DNA of 64,000 nucleotides, taken from the NCBI GenBank assembly GCA_015654535.1, contig JAATGU010000090.1, forward strand, positions 1-64,000. The letters are read 5' to 3'. Position 1 is the stretch's first letter; each line of letters begins with the position of its first letter. This document shows positions 17,740-27,774 of the stretch, one piece after another. The notes beneath the pieces were generated by a model, which was not told the DNA's origin, did not search any database, and saw only the letters and a list, made by a program, of their open reading frames with translations. The translations under genes and the position numbers were made by a program. Origin of the DNA: Bacteroidales bacterium. Its GTDB lineage: Bacteria; Bacteroidota; Bacteroidia; Bacteroidales; Bacteroidaceae.

Positions 17740-20700
17740 ATGAAACATTTCATTATCAGTTTCTTCTTTTCTTTGTATGCTCTGCTTACATTGCCGCTTT
17801 GTGCCCAGGATGCTGTCCATTACTTTTTTAGAACATTGGATATCAGGAACGGTCTTGCTCAGAATACGGTGAATGCCATTTTGCAAGACAGGCAAGGGTT
17901 TATGTGGTTTGGAACGAAAGACGGATTGAATCGTTTCGATGGTTTGTCTTTCCGTGTCTTTAAAAGAGAAGAAAGCGGTTTGGGAAACAATTTTATCACT
18001 GCACTTTACGAGGATAAAGAAGGCAACATCTGGGTAGGAACCGATGCCGGAGTCTATATTTACAATCCTGTTATAGAGAAATTTTCTGCTTTTAATAAGA
18101 TAAGCAATACCGGTAAAGATATCAAACACGCCGTTACTTTGATAACCGGTGATAAAAAGGGTGATATTTGGATTTCGGCAGACAATGACGGATTATTCAG
18201 GTATGATCCGAATAATAGACGTCTGTCCAATTATTTACATAAGAAAGGGCTTGCCAATGTTACTCGTTTTTGGTTTGAAGAAAATACATGCTGGATCGGT
18301 TTATATGCAGATAATCTGTACTGTACAGACAAGAATATTAAGTTACCTCTGATCCCATTCAGAGATGCGGAAGGGAAAGAGGTCTTCAAGAACGATATCA
18401 TCAATACTCAAGTGGCTGGTCCTCATAATTGCATTTATATCGGGTCGTTTAGCGGGTTGACGGAGATTAATCTGACTACCCGTAAAGTACGGCGATTGCT
18501 GAATGCTTATGTACGGTCTCTGCAATTCAGATCGGATGAAGAATTGTGGGCGGGAACTGAGTCCGGCTTATATATTTATAATCTTATTACGGACAAGGTT
18601 ACTCATCTGTCCGTTCCTTATCAGGACGATTCTTATGCCATGTCAGATAATGCTATCTATGCTTTATGCCACGATAAGGAAGATGGAATGTGGATAGGCT
18701 CTTATTTCGGCGGGGTGAATTATTATCCGAGGCAGTGGACTTACTTCGAGAAGTTCTATCCACGGGATGATATCAGGAACTTTGGTCGTCGTGTACGTGA
18801 GTTTTGTGAAAGCAATGACGGTACGTTGTGGATTGGTACGGAAGATAGGGGATTGTTTCATTTTAACCCGTCATCAGGCCGGATTGAACCCTTTGAGCAT
18901 CCGAGCATTTATAAGAATATTCACGGCTTATGTCTGGATGGTAATGAACTATGGGTCGGAACATTTTCCGGGGGACTGAATCGTATTGACCTTCGTACAA
19001 AGCAAGTGAAGCATTATAGTAAAGGCGAAGCCCCCAACATGATGAATGCGAACGATGTTTTCTCTATTTGCAAGACTACTACCGGTGAATTGTGGATAGG
19101 CACCACTTCCGGTCTTTTGCTTTATAACCGTTCGACAGATGACTTTACACGCATACCGCAATTGAACAATGTATTTGTATATAAAATATTGGAAGATTTC
19201 AACGGCAATATGTGGTTGGCCACTTACTCGAATGGTGTTTTTCGTTATGATGTCACTAAACGACGTTGGACGAATTTTGTTTCACAAAAGAATAATTCAG
19301 CTTCGTTGCCTTATAATAAAGTCATCAGTATCTACGAGGACAGTAGGAAGCGTTTGTGGTTCATGACACAAGGTGCCGGCTTTTGCAGGTTCGATCCTAA
19401 AACGGAAAAATTTATACGGTATGACATGTCGCAAGGTTTTCCGAGCAACATCATTTATAAGATGGTGGAAGATAACCGAGGGCATTTGTGGATTACGACC
19501 GGTAACGGACTGGTTTGTTTTAATCCGGAGACAGGAACCAAACATATTTATACTACTGCAAATGGCTTGCTTAGTAATCAGTTTAACTATCAGTCGGGCT
19601 ATCGCGATAAGAAAGGACAAATCTATTTCGGCAGTATCAACGGCTTTATTGCTTTCAATCCGGAAACGTTTGTGGAGAATACCTTTATTCCTCCGGTGGT
19701 TATTACCGATTTCTTTCTGTTTAACAAGAGGCTTCCCATCGGTTCTAATGGGTCACCTTTGAAGAAAAGCATCATTTGTTCCGATGAAATAGAGTTGGAT
19801 GCCGATCAGAATTCATTCTCTTTCCATGTGGCGGCTTTAAGCTATCAGGCGCCCGAAATGAACAAGCTGGTCTATAAGTTGGAAGGTTTTGATCGGGAAT
19901 GGTACCCTGTAGACAAGAATGCTTTGATTAATTATTCGAATCTGTCTTACGGAACATATATTTTCCATTTAAAAGGCTCGAATAGCGATGGTAAATGGAA
20001 TAATACCGAACGGATACTTAAAATTCATATTCGTCCACCCTTCTATTTGTCTCCCTTGGCATACGGTCTTTATGCCGTAATAGTTTTGCTTTCGATTGCT
20101 GGTATAATTTATTATTTCAGAAGAAAGGCGTTGCTTAAGCATCAACTTGCTATGGAGGCATTTGAGCTGGAGAAAGAGAGGGAGTTATATGCCGCAAAAA
20201 TTGATTTTTTTACGAATGTGGCTCACGAAATACGTACTCCTCTTACTCTGATAAAAAGCCCGCTCGAGAATGTATTGGCTTCGAAGCATGTAGCCGATGA
20301 GATAAGGGATGATTTGAAAATCATGGATTTGAATACAAACCGCCTTCTCGATTTGGTGAATCAACTGCTTGATTTCCGAAAAACGGAGACTAAAGGATTC
20401 CAACTGAATTTTGTAGAATGTAATGTGTCGGACATCTTGCAGAAAACATATATGAGATTTACACCGTTAGCGAGGCAGAATGGAGTGGAATTCACGGTGG
20501 ACTGTCCGGATAATATACAGGCATCGGTGGATAGGGAAGGATTGACTAAAATTATTAGTAATCTGTTGACAAATGCAGTTAAATATGCTGATACTTATAT
20601 TTGCGTCAATTTATCTGAAGAAGACAGTTTGCTACAGCTTTTCGTTTCCAATGATGGTGATGTTGTTCCTCTGGAGATGAGGGAAGAAATATTCAAACCC

Positions 20701-21720
20701 TTTGTTCAGTACAAACGAGGAGCCCTGCGCTCCGTATCAGGGACCGGTATTGGATTGGCATTGGCCCGTTCCCTTGCCGAACTGCATGAAGGATTATTAT
20801 GTATGGACCATTCTACGGAATGCAACTGTTTTATATTGACACTTCCGGTAAAACATAAACATACAATTGCGGCCATTGAAAGTAATAGTGAATCGTTACC
20901 TTTAGAGCCGGGTTTTAAATTTGAAGTAGAAAAACATGGTGGAGAAAGCAACAATAATAGCATAAGGAAAGTTCGTTATACCCTTCTAGTTGTGGAAGAT
21001 AGCCCTGAAATGCTTTCGTTTGTAGTAAAACAGTTATCTGGAGATTATGTGGTACTGACTGCTGGTAATGGGATGGAAGCGTTGGATGTTTTGAAAGGCC
21101 ATACAGTCAGTTTGGTTATTTCAGATATTGTCATGCCGGAAATGGATGGATTGGAACTTTGTGACCATTTAAAATCAGAGTTGGATTATAGTCACATACC
21201 TATCATTCTATTGACAGCAAAGACTAACCTACAGTCGAAAATTGAAGGACTTAAGTTAGGAGCTGATGCATATATTGAAAAGCCTTTTTCAGTAGAGTAT
21301 CTGAGAGTTTGTGTATCCAATTTGCTGAATAACCGTGAAAAATTGCGTGTATCTTTCGTTCATTCACCTTTTGTACAAACCAATACCATGGCTATGACGA
21401 AGGCGGATGAGACTTTCTTAAGAAGTTTGAAAGAAGTAATAATAGATAACATGCAGAACCCTGACTTTTCTTTAGATGATATGGCAAGTCTATTGAATAT
21501 GAGTCGTTCCAGTCTTAACCGGAAGATAAAAGGTGTATTGGATATGACGCCGAATGATTATATCCGTCTGGAACGCCTTAAGAGGGCTGCCCAGTTACTG
21601 AAAGAAGGGGAATGCAAGATTAATGAAATTTGTTATATGGTAGGTTTTAATACCCCTTCTTATTTTACAAAATGCTTTTTGAAACAATTTGGAAATTTGC
21701 CTAAAGATTTTAGAGATTGA
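17740..21720 (+). CDS. Hybrid two-component system sensor kinase/response regulator (HTCS)
   Basis: A 1326-residue one-protein signalling system typical of Bacteroides PULs: the periplasmic sensor binds an oligosaccharide, phosphate passes internally, and the AraC domain activates PUL genes. I start at the ATG at 17740, which gives a signal peptide (ending LPLCAQ). Order: two-component-regulator propeller repeats (about 25-680, many WFGT/WIGT blades), Y_Y_Y domain (690-760), one membrane segment (about 773-795), HisKA with H829 in NVAHEIRTPL, HATPase (N-box near 940-953), receiver with phosphoacceptor D1129 in ISDIVMPEMDG, and a C-terminal AraC helix-turn-helix (1230-1326). All key residues are present. 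Confidence 0.95.
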   Translation: MKHFIISFFFSLYALLTLPLCAQDAVHYFFRTLDIRNGLAQNTVNAILQDRQGFMWFGTKDGLNRFDGLSFRVFKREESGLGNNFITALYEDKEGNIWVGTDAGVYIYNPVIEKFSAFNKISNTGKDIKHAVTLITGDKKGDIWISADNDGLFRYDPNNRRLSNYLHKKGLANVTRFWFEENTCWIGLYADNLYCTDKNIKLPLIPFRDAEGKEVFKNDIINTQVAGPHNCIYIGSFSGLTEINLTTRKVRRLLNAYVRSLQFRSDEELWAGTESGLYIYNLITDKVTHLSVPYQDDSYAMSDNAIYALCHDKEDGMWIGSYFGGVNYYPRQWTYFEKFYPRDDIRNFGRRVREFCESNDGTLWIGTEDRGLFHFNPSSGRIEPFEHPSIYKNIHGLCLDGNELWVGTFSGGLNRIDLRTKQVKHYSKGEAPNMMNANDVFSICKTTTGELWIGTTSGLLLYNRSTDDFTRIPQLNNVFVYKILEDFNGNMWLATYSNGVFRYDVTKRRWTNFVSQKNNSASLPYNKVISIYEDSRKRLWFMTQGAGFCRFDPKTEKFIRYDMSQGFPSNIIYKMVEDNRGHLWITTGNGLVCFNPETGTKHIYTTANGLLSNQFNYQSGYRDKKGQIYFGSINGFIAFNPETFVENTFIPPVVITDFFLFNKRLPIGSNGSPLKKSIICSDEIELDADQNSFSFHVAALSYQAPEMNKLVYKLEGFDREWYPVDKNALINYSNLSYGTYIFHLKGSNSDGKWNNTERILKIHIRPPFYLSPLAYGLYAVIVLLSIAGIIYYFRRKALLKHQLAMEAFELEKERELYAAKIDFFTNVAHEIRTPLTLIKSPLENVLASKHVADEIRDDLKIMDLNTNRLLDLVNQLLDFRKTETKGFQLNFVECNVSDILQKTYMRFTPLARQNGVEFTVDCPDNIQASVDREGLTKIISNLLTNAVKYADTYICVNLSEEDSLLQLFVSNDGDVVPLEMREEIFKPFVQYKRGALRSVSGTGIGLALARSLAELHEGLLCMDHSTECNCFILTLPVKHKHTIAAIESNSESLPLEPGFKFEVEKHGGESNNNSIRKVRYTLLVVEDSPEMLSFVVKQLSGDYVVLTAGNGMEALDVLKGHTVSLVISDIVMPEMDGLELCDHLKSELDYSHIPIILLTAKTNLQSKIEGLKLGADAYIEKPFSVEYLRVCVSNLLNNREKLRVSFVHSPFVQTNTMAMTKADETFLRSLKEVIIDNMQNPDFSLDDMASLLNMSRSSLNRKIKGVLDMTPNDYIRLERLKRAAQLLKEGECKINEICYMVGFNTPSYFTKCFLKQFGNLPKDFRD

Positions 21721-21767
21721 TGATGATTTTTTTTTTGCGCGGTTGATTATTTAATAAAAAGATTGTT

Positions 21768-23009
21768 ATGAATACATTTGCTCCTTTCGCTCGTCCGTTA
21801 TATGTTATGCTAAAGCCTATAGGTGCCCATTGTAACTTAGCTTGTGACTACTGTTACTATCTTGAAAAAACAAAATTATATGATGATATTCCAAAACATG
21901 TGATGAGTGAGGAAATGCTTGAGCATTTTACTCGTGAATATATCCAATCCCAAACTATGCCACAAGTACTTTTTACGTGGCATGGAGGGGAGGCTTTGAT
22001 GCGTCCTTTATCTTTTTATAAGAGAGCAATGGAATTTCAAAAAAAATATGCGAAAGGGCATACTATAGACAATGCCATTCAAACTAACGGAATTCTATTG
22101 ACTGATGAATGGTGCAGGTTTTTTAAAGAAAATAATTGGTTGGTCGGAGTCTCTATTGACGGGCCACAAGAATTCCATGATGAATATCGTAAAAATAAGC
22201 AAGGATTACCTTCATTTGTCAGAGTGATGAGAGGTATTGAGTTACTTAATAAGCATGACGTACAGTGGAATGCAATGGCCGTGGTTAATGATTATAATTC
22301 AGACTATCCACTCGATTTTTATCATTTTTTCAAGCAAATAGGCTGTCATTATATTCAATTTGCTCCTATTGTGGAACGTGTAATGCCTCATACTGATGGA
22401 CGCCATCTAGTAAATCTGAAAGATGGGGTAGATTGTCCGCTTGCAGATTTTTCTGTCACCCCGGAGCAATGGGGCAATTTTATTTGTACGATTTTTGATG
22501 AATGGGTACGGAATGATGTAGGAGACTATTATATTCAGTTATTCGATTCCACTTTAGCAAATTGGATGGGAGTAGAGCCTGGAATTTGCACTTTAGGTAA
22601 ATCATGTGGGCATGCCGCTGTAATGGAGTTCAACGGTGATGTCTATTCATGCGACCATTTTGTTTTTCCAGAGTACAAGCTTGGAAACATAATAACCAGT
22701 TCATTAGTTGAAATGCTATATGGAGAAGAGCAATCCGGATTTGGAAAAATAAAACAGAGCCTGCTTCCGACTCAATGCAAGGAGTGTGATTTTTTATTTG
22801 CTTGTAATGGCGAATGCCCCAAAAACCGATTTACACAGTCGGCATCTGGTGAATCCGGATTAAATTATCTTTGTAGAGGATATTATCGTTTCTTCAAGCA
22901 TGTGGCTCCTTATATGGATTTCATGAAGAAAGAATTGATGGCAGAACGTGCACCGGCCAATATTATGGAAGCTATGCGTAAAGGGTTGTTGCAAGCTCAT
23001 GAGGTTTAG
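21768..23009 (+). CDS. chuR: Anaerobic sulfatase-maturating enzyme (radical SAM, ChuR/anSME type)
   Basis: A 413-residue cytoplasmic radical SAM protein that converts the active-site Ser or Cys of sulfatases to formylglycine without oxygen. The SAM cluster cysteines are C22, C26 and C29 (CNLACDYC). A SPASM region with seven or eight more cysteines follows (GICTLGKSC, YSCDHF, QCKECDFLFAC, GECPKN, YLCRGY) for two auxiliary 4Fe-4S clusters. It closely resembles Bacteroides ChuR from memory of that family. It lies 47 bases after the HTCS and 1.4 kb before a sulfatase that needs it. Bacteroides often have one such enzyme for all sulfatases. Confidence 0.93.
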   Translation: MNTFAPFARPLYVMLKPIGAHCNLACDYCYYLEKTKLYDDIPKHVMSEEMLEHFTREYIQSQTMPQVLFTWHGGEALMRPLSFYKRAMEFQKKYAKGHTIDNAIQTNGILLTDEWCRFFKENNWLVGVSIDGPQEFHDEYRKNKQGLPSFVRVMRGIELLNKHDVQWNAMAVVNDYNSDYPLDFYHFFKQIGCHYIQFAPIVERVMPHTDGRHLVNLKDGVDCPLADFSVTPEQWGNFICTIFDEWVRNDVGDYYIQLFDSTLANWMGVEPGICTLGKSCGHAAVMEFNGDVYSCDHFVFPEYKLGNIITSSLVEMLYGEEQSGFGKIKQSLLPTQCKECDFLFACNGECPKNRFTQSASGESGLNYLCRGYYRFFKHVAPYMDFMKKELMAERAPANIMEAMRKGLLQAHEV

Positions 23010-23326
23010 GGAGCGTTTTTGGGAAAAAACATTTTTTTGCTTTAGGTATTAATATGATATCAGGTTAGCTAAATATACCTTATCTTGCTATTTTCTGTTG
23101 TTTTTCCTGTTGAAAAGGATAGTTATTGCTATTTATTGAATATATATTTTTATTCTTTTGGATATTATTACTGTTACTTTGAGAGTCTTAAAAATTAAGT
23201 ACATAAAGCTTAAATTTTGCTCTGCTAAAAATAATGCATACATTTTTAGCAGAAAGTTTTCGCTGGGGTATTTATCACATTGGTGAATAGCCATTTTTAT
23301 TCATTGGATATTAACTAATTATACTT
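23010..23326. other. 317-base gap before GH43
   Basis: No gene and no exact TAnnTTTG box at a useful place. The only structure is the hairpin at 23221-23253. Confidence 0.5.
23221..23253. terminator. Perfect 12-bp hairpin
   Basis: TCTGCTAAAAAT (23221-23232) is fully complementary to ATTTTTAGCAGA (23242-23253) around a 9-base loop. It lies 210 bases after the sulfatase maturase stop and 75 bases before GH43. It could be the terminator of the maturase or an operator for GH43. Confidence 0.6.
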
Positions 23327-24295
23327 ATGAAAAAGATTTTGATATGTATCTGTTCCTTTTTATTGGGGTTTCCGGCTTTTTGCTATTCTTGTAAGTCCGA
23401 GTATAAGGACGTTGACGAAATTGTAGTAGATAAAGTTAAAACTCCGGTTCCTTTGGGTGATCCGTTCATCTTGTTGGACAATGGTACATATTATGCTTAC
23501 GGGACGCATTCGGATAGTGGCATCGAAGTTTATACTTCGGCTGATTTAAAAACTTGGAAATTGTGCGGTTTGGCGTTGAATAAGAATGATGTGTGGGCCG
23601 ACCGCTGGTTCTGGGCACCGGAAATATATAAAGTAAACGGGAAATTTTATATGTATTATTCGGCTGACGAGCATATCTGTGTTGCGACCTCCGATTCTCC
23701 TTTAGGTCCTTTTAAGCAAACTAAGCAAGAACCGATGATAGCAGATGAAAAATGCATTGATAACTCTTTGTTTATTGATGATGACGGTAAACCTTATTTG
23801 TTTTTTGTTCGCTTCAATGATGGTAATAATGTTTGGGTGGCTGAGTCGGAGAATGATCTGATAACGATTAAAAAAGAAACGATGCATCCTTGCATCCATG
23901 TATCCCAAAAATGGGAAGAAGTTTGGCCGCGGGTTAATGAAAGCCCCTATGTACTTAAGCATAAAGGACTTTATTATATGACTTATTCTGCAAACAGTTA
24001 TGAAAGTCCATTCTATGGGGTTGGTTGTGCCACTACTGATATCATTATGGGACTGTGGACTAAATACGAAGATAATCCGTTGCTTCAAAGCCCCGGGGAA
24101 TTGGCCGGAGTAGGGCATAATGCTTTGTTTACGGACAAAGAAGGAAAACTTCGCATTGTGTATCATGCTCATAAGGACAAAAAAAATATCAATCCTCGCG
24201 GTATGCATATCGGTTATGTTACTTTTGAGAATATTGGCGGAATTGAGAAAATGAAAATCAGCAAAGAGTATATAACTCCTGAATTGGTTCAGTAA
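23327..24295 (+). CDS. Glycoside hydrolase family 43
   Basis: A 322-residue exported five-bladed beta-propeller enzyme, likely an alpha-L-arabinofuranosidase, beta-xylosidase or galactanase. The signal peptide ends near FCYSC (C22 may be lipidated, though the lipobox is imperfect). The expected GH43 acids are present: base D45 in LGDPFI, the pKa-setting Asp in CIDNSLFIDDDG (about 143-155), and the acid Glu in VNESPYVL (about 205). It differs clearly from the other two GH43 enzymes in this locus. The sulfatase gene begins about 130 bases downstream on the same strand. Confidence 0.88.
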   Translation: MKKILICICSFLLGFPAFCYSCKSEYKDVDEIVVDKVKTPVPLGDPFILLDNGTYYAYGTHSDSGIEVYTSADLKTWKLCGLALNKNDVWADRWFWAPEIYKVNGKFYMYYSADEHICVATSDSPLGPFKQTKQEPMIADEKCIDNSLFIDDDGKPYLFFVRFNDGNNVWVAESENDLITIKKETMHPCIHVSQKWEEVWPRVNESPYVLKHKGLYYMTYSANSYESPFYGVGCATTDIIMGLWTKYEDNPLLQSPGELAGVGHNALFTDKEGKLRIVYHAHKDKKNINPRGMHIGYVTFENIGGIEKMKISKEYITPELVQ

Positions 24296-24426
24296 CAAAA
24301 GGTATTGGCTTCAATATAATGATAAGGAAAGCTCCCGCTCATTTATGTATGATGTCCATAAATGAAGTATTAGGAACATTTACGGTGGAGAGGAATATGC
24401 CATTGTATTATAAATATTTTGAATTT

Positions 24427-25980
24427 ATGAATATGAATAAATTATTATTGTCTGGGGTAGTTTTTCAGGGAATTGGCATATCTTTATTTGCTCAGGTAGA
24501 TAAACCTAACATCGTAGTGATAATGGCAGATCAGCAACGTGCAGACTTATGTGGTCGTGAAGGTTTCCCAATGGAAATAACGCCTTTTGTTGATGAACTT
24601 GCTCAGGAGAATGTTTGGTTTAATAAAGCGTATACTGTTATGCCTGCCAGTTCGCCGGCTCGTTGTTCACTCTTCACTGGACGTTTTCCAAATGCTACTC
24701 ATGTCCGGACAAACCATAATATTCCAGATGTCTATTTTGGAAAAGATATGCTTGATGTTTTAAAAGAGAACGACTATAAAACGGCTGTTATTGGTAAGAA
24801 TCATTCATACTTAAGTTCGAAAGATGTCGATTTTTGGGCTGGTAATTATTCTCACTGGGGTAAAGATCGTCCTGTGACTGATGATGAGAATGCAATATCA
24901 ACCTTCTTGAAAGATGCCTTGGGACAATATATAAAACCGTCTCCTATCCCTTGCGAAGAACAGCAACCAACAAAAATTGTCGACGAAGCGTTGAAGTGGA
25001 TTAGCGCTCAGAAGGACAATCCTTTCTTTGTTTGGGTTTCATTTCCTGAGCCTCATAATCCATATCAGGTTTGTGAGCCTTATTATTCGATGTTTTCACC
25101 TGACAAGATTCCTGCACCTAAGACATCACGAAAAGATCTCCCTTTGAAAGGAGAGAAATATCAAATATTGGCATCTTTGGAAGATGCTTCTTGCCCCAAT
25201 CTTAAGGAAGATTTACCTCGGATCAGAGGAAATTATATGGGTATGATTCGTCTCATTGATGATCAAATAAAACGTTTAGTAGAGAACTTAAAAAAACAGG
25301 GTATGTTTGATAAGACAATTTTCATTATTTTATCAGATCATGGAGATTATTGTGGTGAATATGGTTTAATACGTAAAGGTGCGGGGTTATCAGAAAGCTT
25401 GATTAGAATACCAATGGTGTGGGCAGGCTATAAAATTAAAAAGCAGCCTAAAGCTATGGATGCATTTATTTCAATAGCTGATGTTTTTCCTACCTTGTGC
25501 TCGGCTATAGCTGATTCAATTCCTTTGGGTGTTCAGGGAAGAAGTCTATGGCCTATGTTAACAGGAGATAAATATCCGAAGGATGAATTTTCAAGTATCG
25601 TTGTACAGGAGGGATTTGGTGGCGAAGATTTTCATAAAGATGATAGTTTGACTTTTGAGCAGGAAGGATCGCTGGCTCGGAATAAGATCGCCGGTTTTGA
25701 CGAATTGAATACTTGGACTCAAAGTGGTGTATCCCGTATGGTACGTATGGAGAATTGGAAGCTTATAATGGATATTAATGGTAAGGGAGAACTATATAAT
25801 TTGAAAGAAGATCCGTTTGAGTTGAATAATTTATTTGGAGATAAGAAATATGCAAATGAACAAAGCAATTTATTGGTGAAATTAGTATCTTGGGAATTGC
25901 GATTACAGGACCCATTACCATTACCAAGGAATCGTTATCATTTTAAGCAAAATGCCTATAATTATCATTTTTCTAAATAA
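24427..25980 (+). CDS. Ser-type sulfatase
   Basis: A 517-residue exported sulfatase that would remove sulfate esters from the glycan. I start at the ATG at 24427 (another at 24433 is equally possible), because this places a signal peptide (MNKLLLSGVVFQGIGISLFA) directly before the sulfatase fold; the open frame extends 36 codons further upstream without signal character. The metal site begins PNIVVIMADQQRAD. The formylglycine motif is S75-S-P-A-R followed by CSLFTGR, so S75 is the residue to be converted, fitting the anaerobic maturase nearby. SDHGDYCGEYGL is the conserved DHG metal-binding segment. The substrate is unknown. Confidence 0.92.
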   Translation: MNMNKLLLSGVVFQGIGISLFAQVDKPNIVVIMADQQRADLCGREGFPMEITPFVDELAQENVWFNKAYTVMPASSPARCSLFTGRFPNATHVRTNHNIPDVYFGKDMLDVLKENDYKTAVIGKNHSYLSSKDVDFWAGNYSHWGKDRPVTDDENAISTFLKDALGQYIKPSPIPCEEQQPTKIVDEALKWISAQKDNPFFVWVSFPEPHNPYQVCEPYYSMFSPDKIPAPKTSRKDLPLKGEKYQILASLEDASCPNLKEDLPRIRGNYMGMIRLIDDQIKRLVENLKKQGMFDKTIFIILSDHGDYCGEYGLIRKGAGLSESLIRIPMVWAGYKIKKQPKAMDAFISIADVFPTLCSAIADSIPLGVQGRSLWPMLTGDKYPKDEFSSIVVQEGFGGEDFHKDDSLTFEQEGSLARNKIAGFDELNTWTQSGVSRMVRMENWKLIMDINGKGELYNLKEDPFELNNLFGDKKYANEQSNLLVKLVSWELRLQDPLPLPRNRYHFKQNAYNYHFSK

Positions 25981-26029
25981 TTGGTATGGATTTATTTCTT
26001 TCGTGTTTCAGCGGATTAGTGGAAGAGTT

Positions 26030-26250
26030 TTCAAGGATTGTTGTTAAGCTTTGCTGGATTTGCATCGGCATCTTCTGTTAGGGCAATGGAAAGCCGAATA
26101 TTGTGATAATTTATACAGATAATATGGGAATGGGAGACTTATCGTGGTGACAACTTCCAATATTATAGACCGTTTGACTGCAAATGGACCTAAATTCAAT
26201 CATTATTACATCGTTTCGCCTGTTAGTGAATGTTTAGTATCGTTATGTAG
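26030..26250 (+). pseudogene. Sulfatase remnant
   Basis: Three pieces of a sulfatase N-terminus occur in successive frames: a signal-peptide-like LLLSFAGFASASSVRA (from 26041), then KPNIVIIYTDNMGMGDLSW ending in TGA (26091-26149), then SNIIDRLTANGPKFNHYY and IVSPVSE (26156-26235). This is the usual order KPNIVII-D-GYGD, then TPNIDRLA, then SPVC of arylsulfatases. At least two frameshifts and loss of the whole C-terminal part make it non-functional. It differs from the intact sulfatase next door, so it is a second, dead family member. Confidence 0.8.
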
Positions 26251-26283
26251 GGAACAAAAATTGAATTTTATTATAATTTATGT

Positions 26284-27276
26284 ATGAAAAATGTAATCTT
26301 ATTTTTTATTTTTTTGGTAATTTTTTTAAATAGTATTTATGCTTATTCTTCTGCATATAAAGATGACTTATATAGGAATCCGGTAGTAAATTATAGTCTT
26401 CCCGATCCTTCAGTTATTAAAGGGGATGACGGCTATTTTTATCTGTATGCTACAGAGGATATCCGAAATTTGCCTATTCATCGTTCAAAAGATTTGGTAA
26501 ATTGGGAGTTTGTAGGGACTGCTTTTACGAGCCAAACACGTCCTAATTTTGTGAATAAGGGCGGGCTATGGGCGCCTGATATAAATAAGATTGGTGATCG
26601 TTATATACTTTACTATTCAATGTCGGTTTGGGGTGGTGAATGGACTTGTGGTATAGGTTGCGCAATATCGGATAAACCTGAAGGACCGTTTAAAGACCAG
26701 GGCAAGCTCTTTATTAGCCGTGAGATTAATGTGCAAAACTCGATTGATCCTTTTTACATAGAAGAAGGAGGAAAGAAATATCTTTTTTGGGGCAGTTTTC
26801 GCGGTATTTACGGAGTAGAGTTGTCGGATGATGGTCTTTCGATTAAAAGAGATGAGAGGCCGAAACAAATAGCGGGAACTGCTTACGAAGGGACGTATAT
26901 TTATAAAAAGGGAGGCTATTATTATCTTTTTGCTTCAATAGGGACTTGTTGTGAAGGATTGAAGAGTACTTATACGACGGTTATAGGTCGCTCTGAAAAT
27001 TTATTTGGTCCCTATCTGGATAAGAGTGGTAACCGTATGCTGGATAATCATTACGAAATTCTGATCCATAAGAATAGTGCTTTTGTGGGTACCGGACATA
27101 ATTCAGAGATAATAACGGATGATGCCGGAAATGATTGGATATTCTATCATGCAGTTAGTACAGTAAATCCTGAAGGACGTGTGCTGATACTTGATAGGGT
27201 GGAGTGGAAAAACGGTTGGCCTTTTGTGAAAACGAGTTCGCCTTCGCTTGAGACTGAAAAACCAGTGTTTCATTGA
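26284..27276 (+). CDS. Glycoside hydrolase family 43
   Basis: A 330-residue secreted GH43 enzyme with a signal peptide (FFIFLVIFLNSIYA). Catalytic acids: base D41 in SLPDPSV, pKa-modulating D155 in SIDPFY, proton donor E202 in AYEGTYIY. It shares its layout, including the paired cysteines in SIGTCCEG, with the lipoprotein GH43 at 36226, and the two are clearly paralogues. A degenerate third copy lies at 37321-37541 and a C-terminal fragment at 53030. No clear promoter is seen before it. Likely an exo- or endo-acting arabinan/xylan enzyme; the linkage is not determinable. Confidence 0.9.
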   Translation: MKNVILFFIFLVIFLNSIYAYSSAYKDDLYRNPVVNYSLPDPSVIKGDDGYFYLYATEDIRNLPIHRSKDLVNWEFVGTAFTSQTRPNFVNKGGLWAPDINKIGDRYILYYSMSVWGGEWTCGIGCAISDKPEGPFKDQGKLFISREINVQNSIDPFYIEEGGKKYLFWGSFRGIYGVELSDDGLSIKRDERPKQIAGTAYEGTYIYKKGGYYYLFASIGTCCEGLKSTYTTVIGRSENLFGPYLDKSGNRMLDNHYEILIHKNSAFVGTGHNSEIITDDAGNDWIFYHAVSTVNPEGRVLILDRVEWKNGWPFVKTSSPSLETEKPVFH

Positions 27277-27335
27277 CATAAGTACTTCAATCATAGGTAA
27301 ATTAAAATAACCAAAAGTATATTCAATGGCGTTTC

Positions 27336-27404
27336 TTTTGAACATATAATTGTATAGATTGGATATATTGTTGCATTTGTTCTTGCGGAATAAGGCTATT
27401 TTTG
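27336..27404 (+). promoter_or_regulatory. Promoter with HTCS operator, copy P1
   Basis: Half-sites TTTTGAA at 27336 and GATTGGA at 27357 are 21 bp apart; the -7 box TATTTTTG is at 27397-27404, 40 bases after the second half-site start. The segment is homologous to those at 31064 and 52784 over about 70 bp. It lies 370 bases before GH115. The -33 region is poor, as expected for an activated promoter. Confidence 0.65.
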
Positions 27405-27774
27405 TATTCATGCGTTTAATATAAATATATTTTTATTTATAAGTAACCCCCTTAAAATACCAAAATTATGAATGCATGTTTACTGATAATGGACCCTTTA
27501 CTGAAATATCAAGCAGGATGGAATGTGGAGACAGATTATAAACGATCCAAGATCTTGGAAATGAACTTCTGGAACCGGTATTAAGAATAGCTATCAATAT
27601 TATATGAATCGGTAGTGCATTGTCGGTGATTTGCATGGACAAGTTCCTTTGGTGTGCAAATGTCCTTCTTTTGCAATAATGTTTGCAGAGGTGGTTATTC
27701 TATTTATAAATTGAAAGACATTAGAATGTCACAAAAAATGAGTCTATATAATTCTTAATATATAAAATAAAAAT
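27405..27774 (+). other. Long leader or degenerate stretch before GH115
   Basis: The 27277-27774 gap holds the P1 promoter and then about 370 bases without a recognisable gene. A 40-codon open frame from the ATG at 27469 and other short open pieces look like debris, but I cannot assign them to a family. It may be a long untranslated leader. Confidence 0.4.

Noticed and set aside
23702-24298. 198-codon minus-strand open frame inside GH43
   Set aside because: Antisense to intact GH43 catalytic motifs.
27469-27591. 40-codon open frame before GH115
   Set aside because: No recognisable family; adjacent frames are also open for short stretches, as expected in debris. Treated as part of a leader or degenerate DNA.
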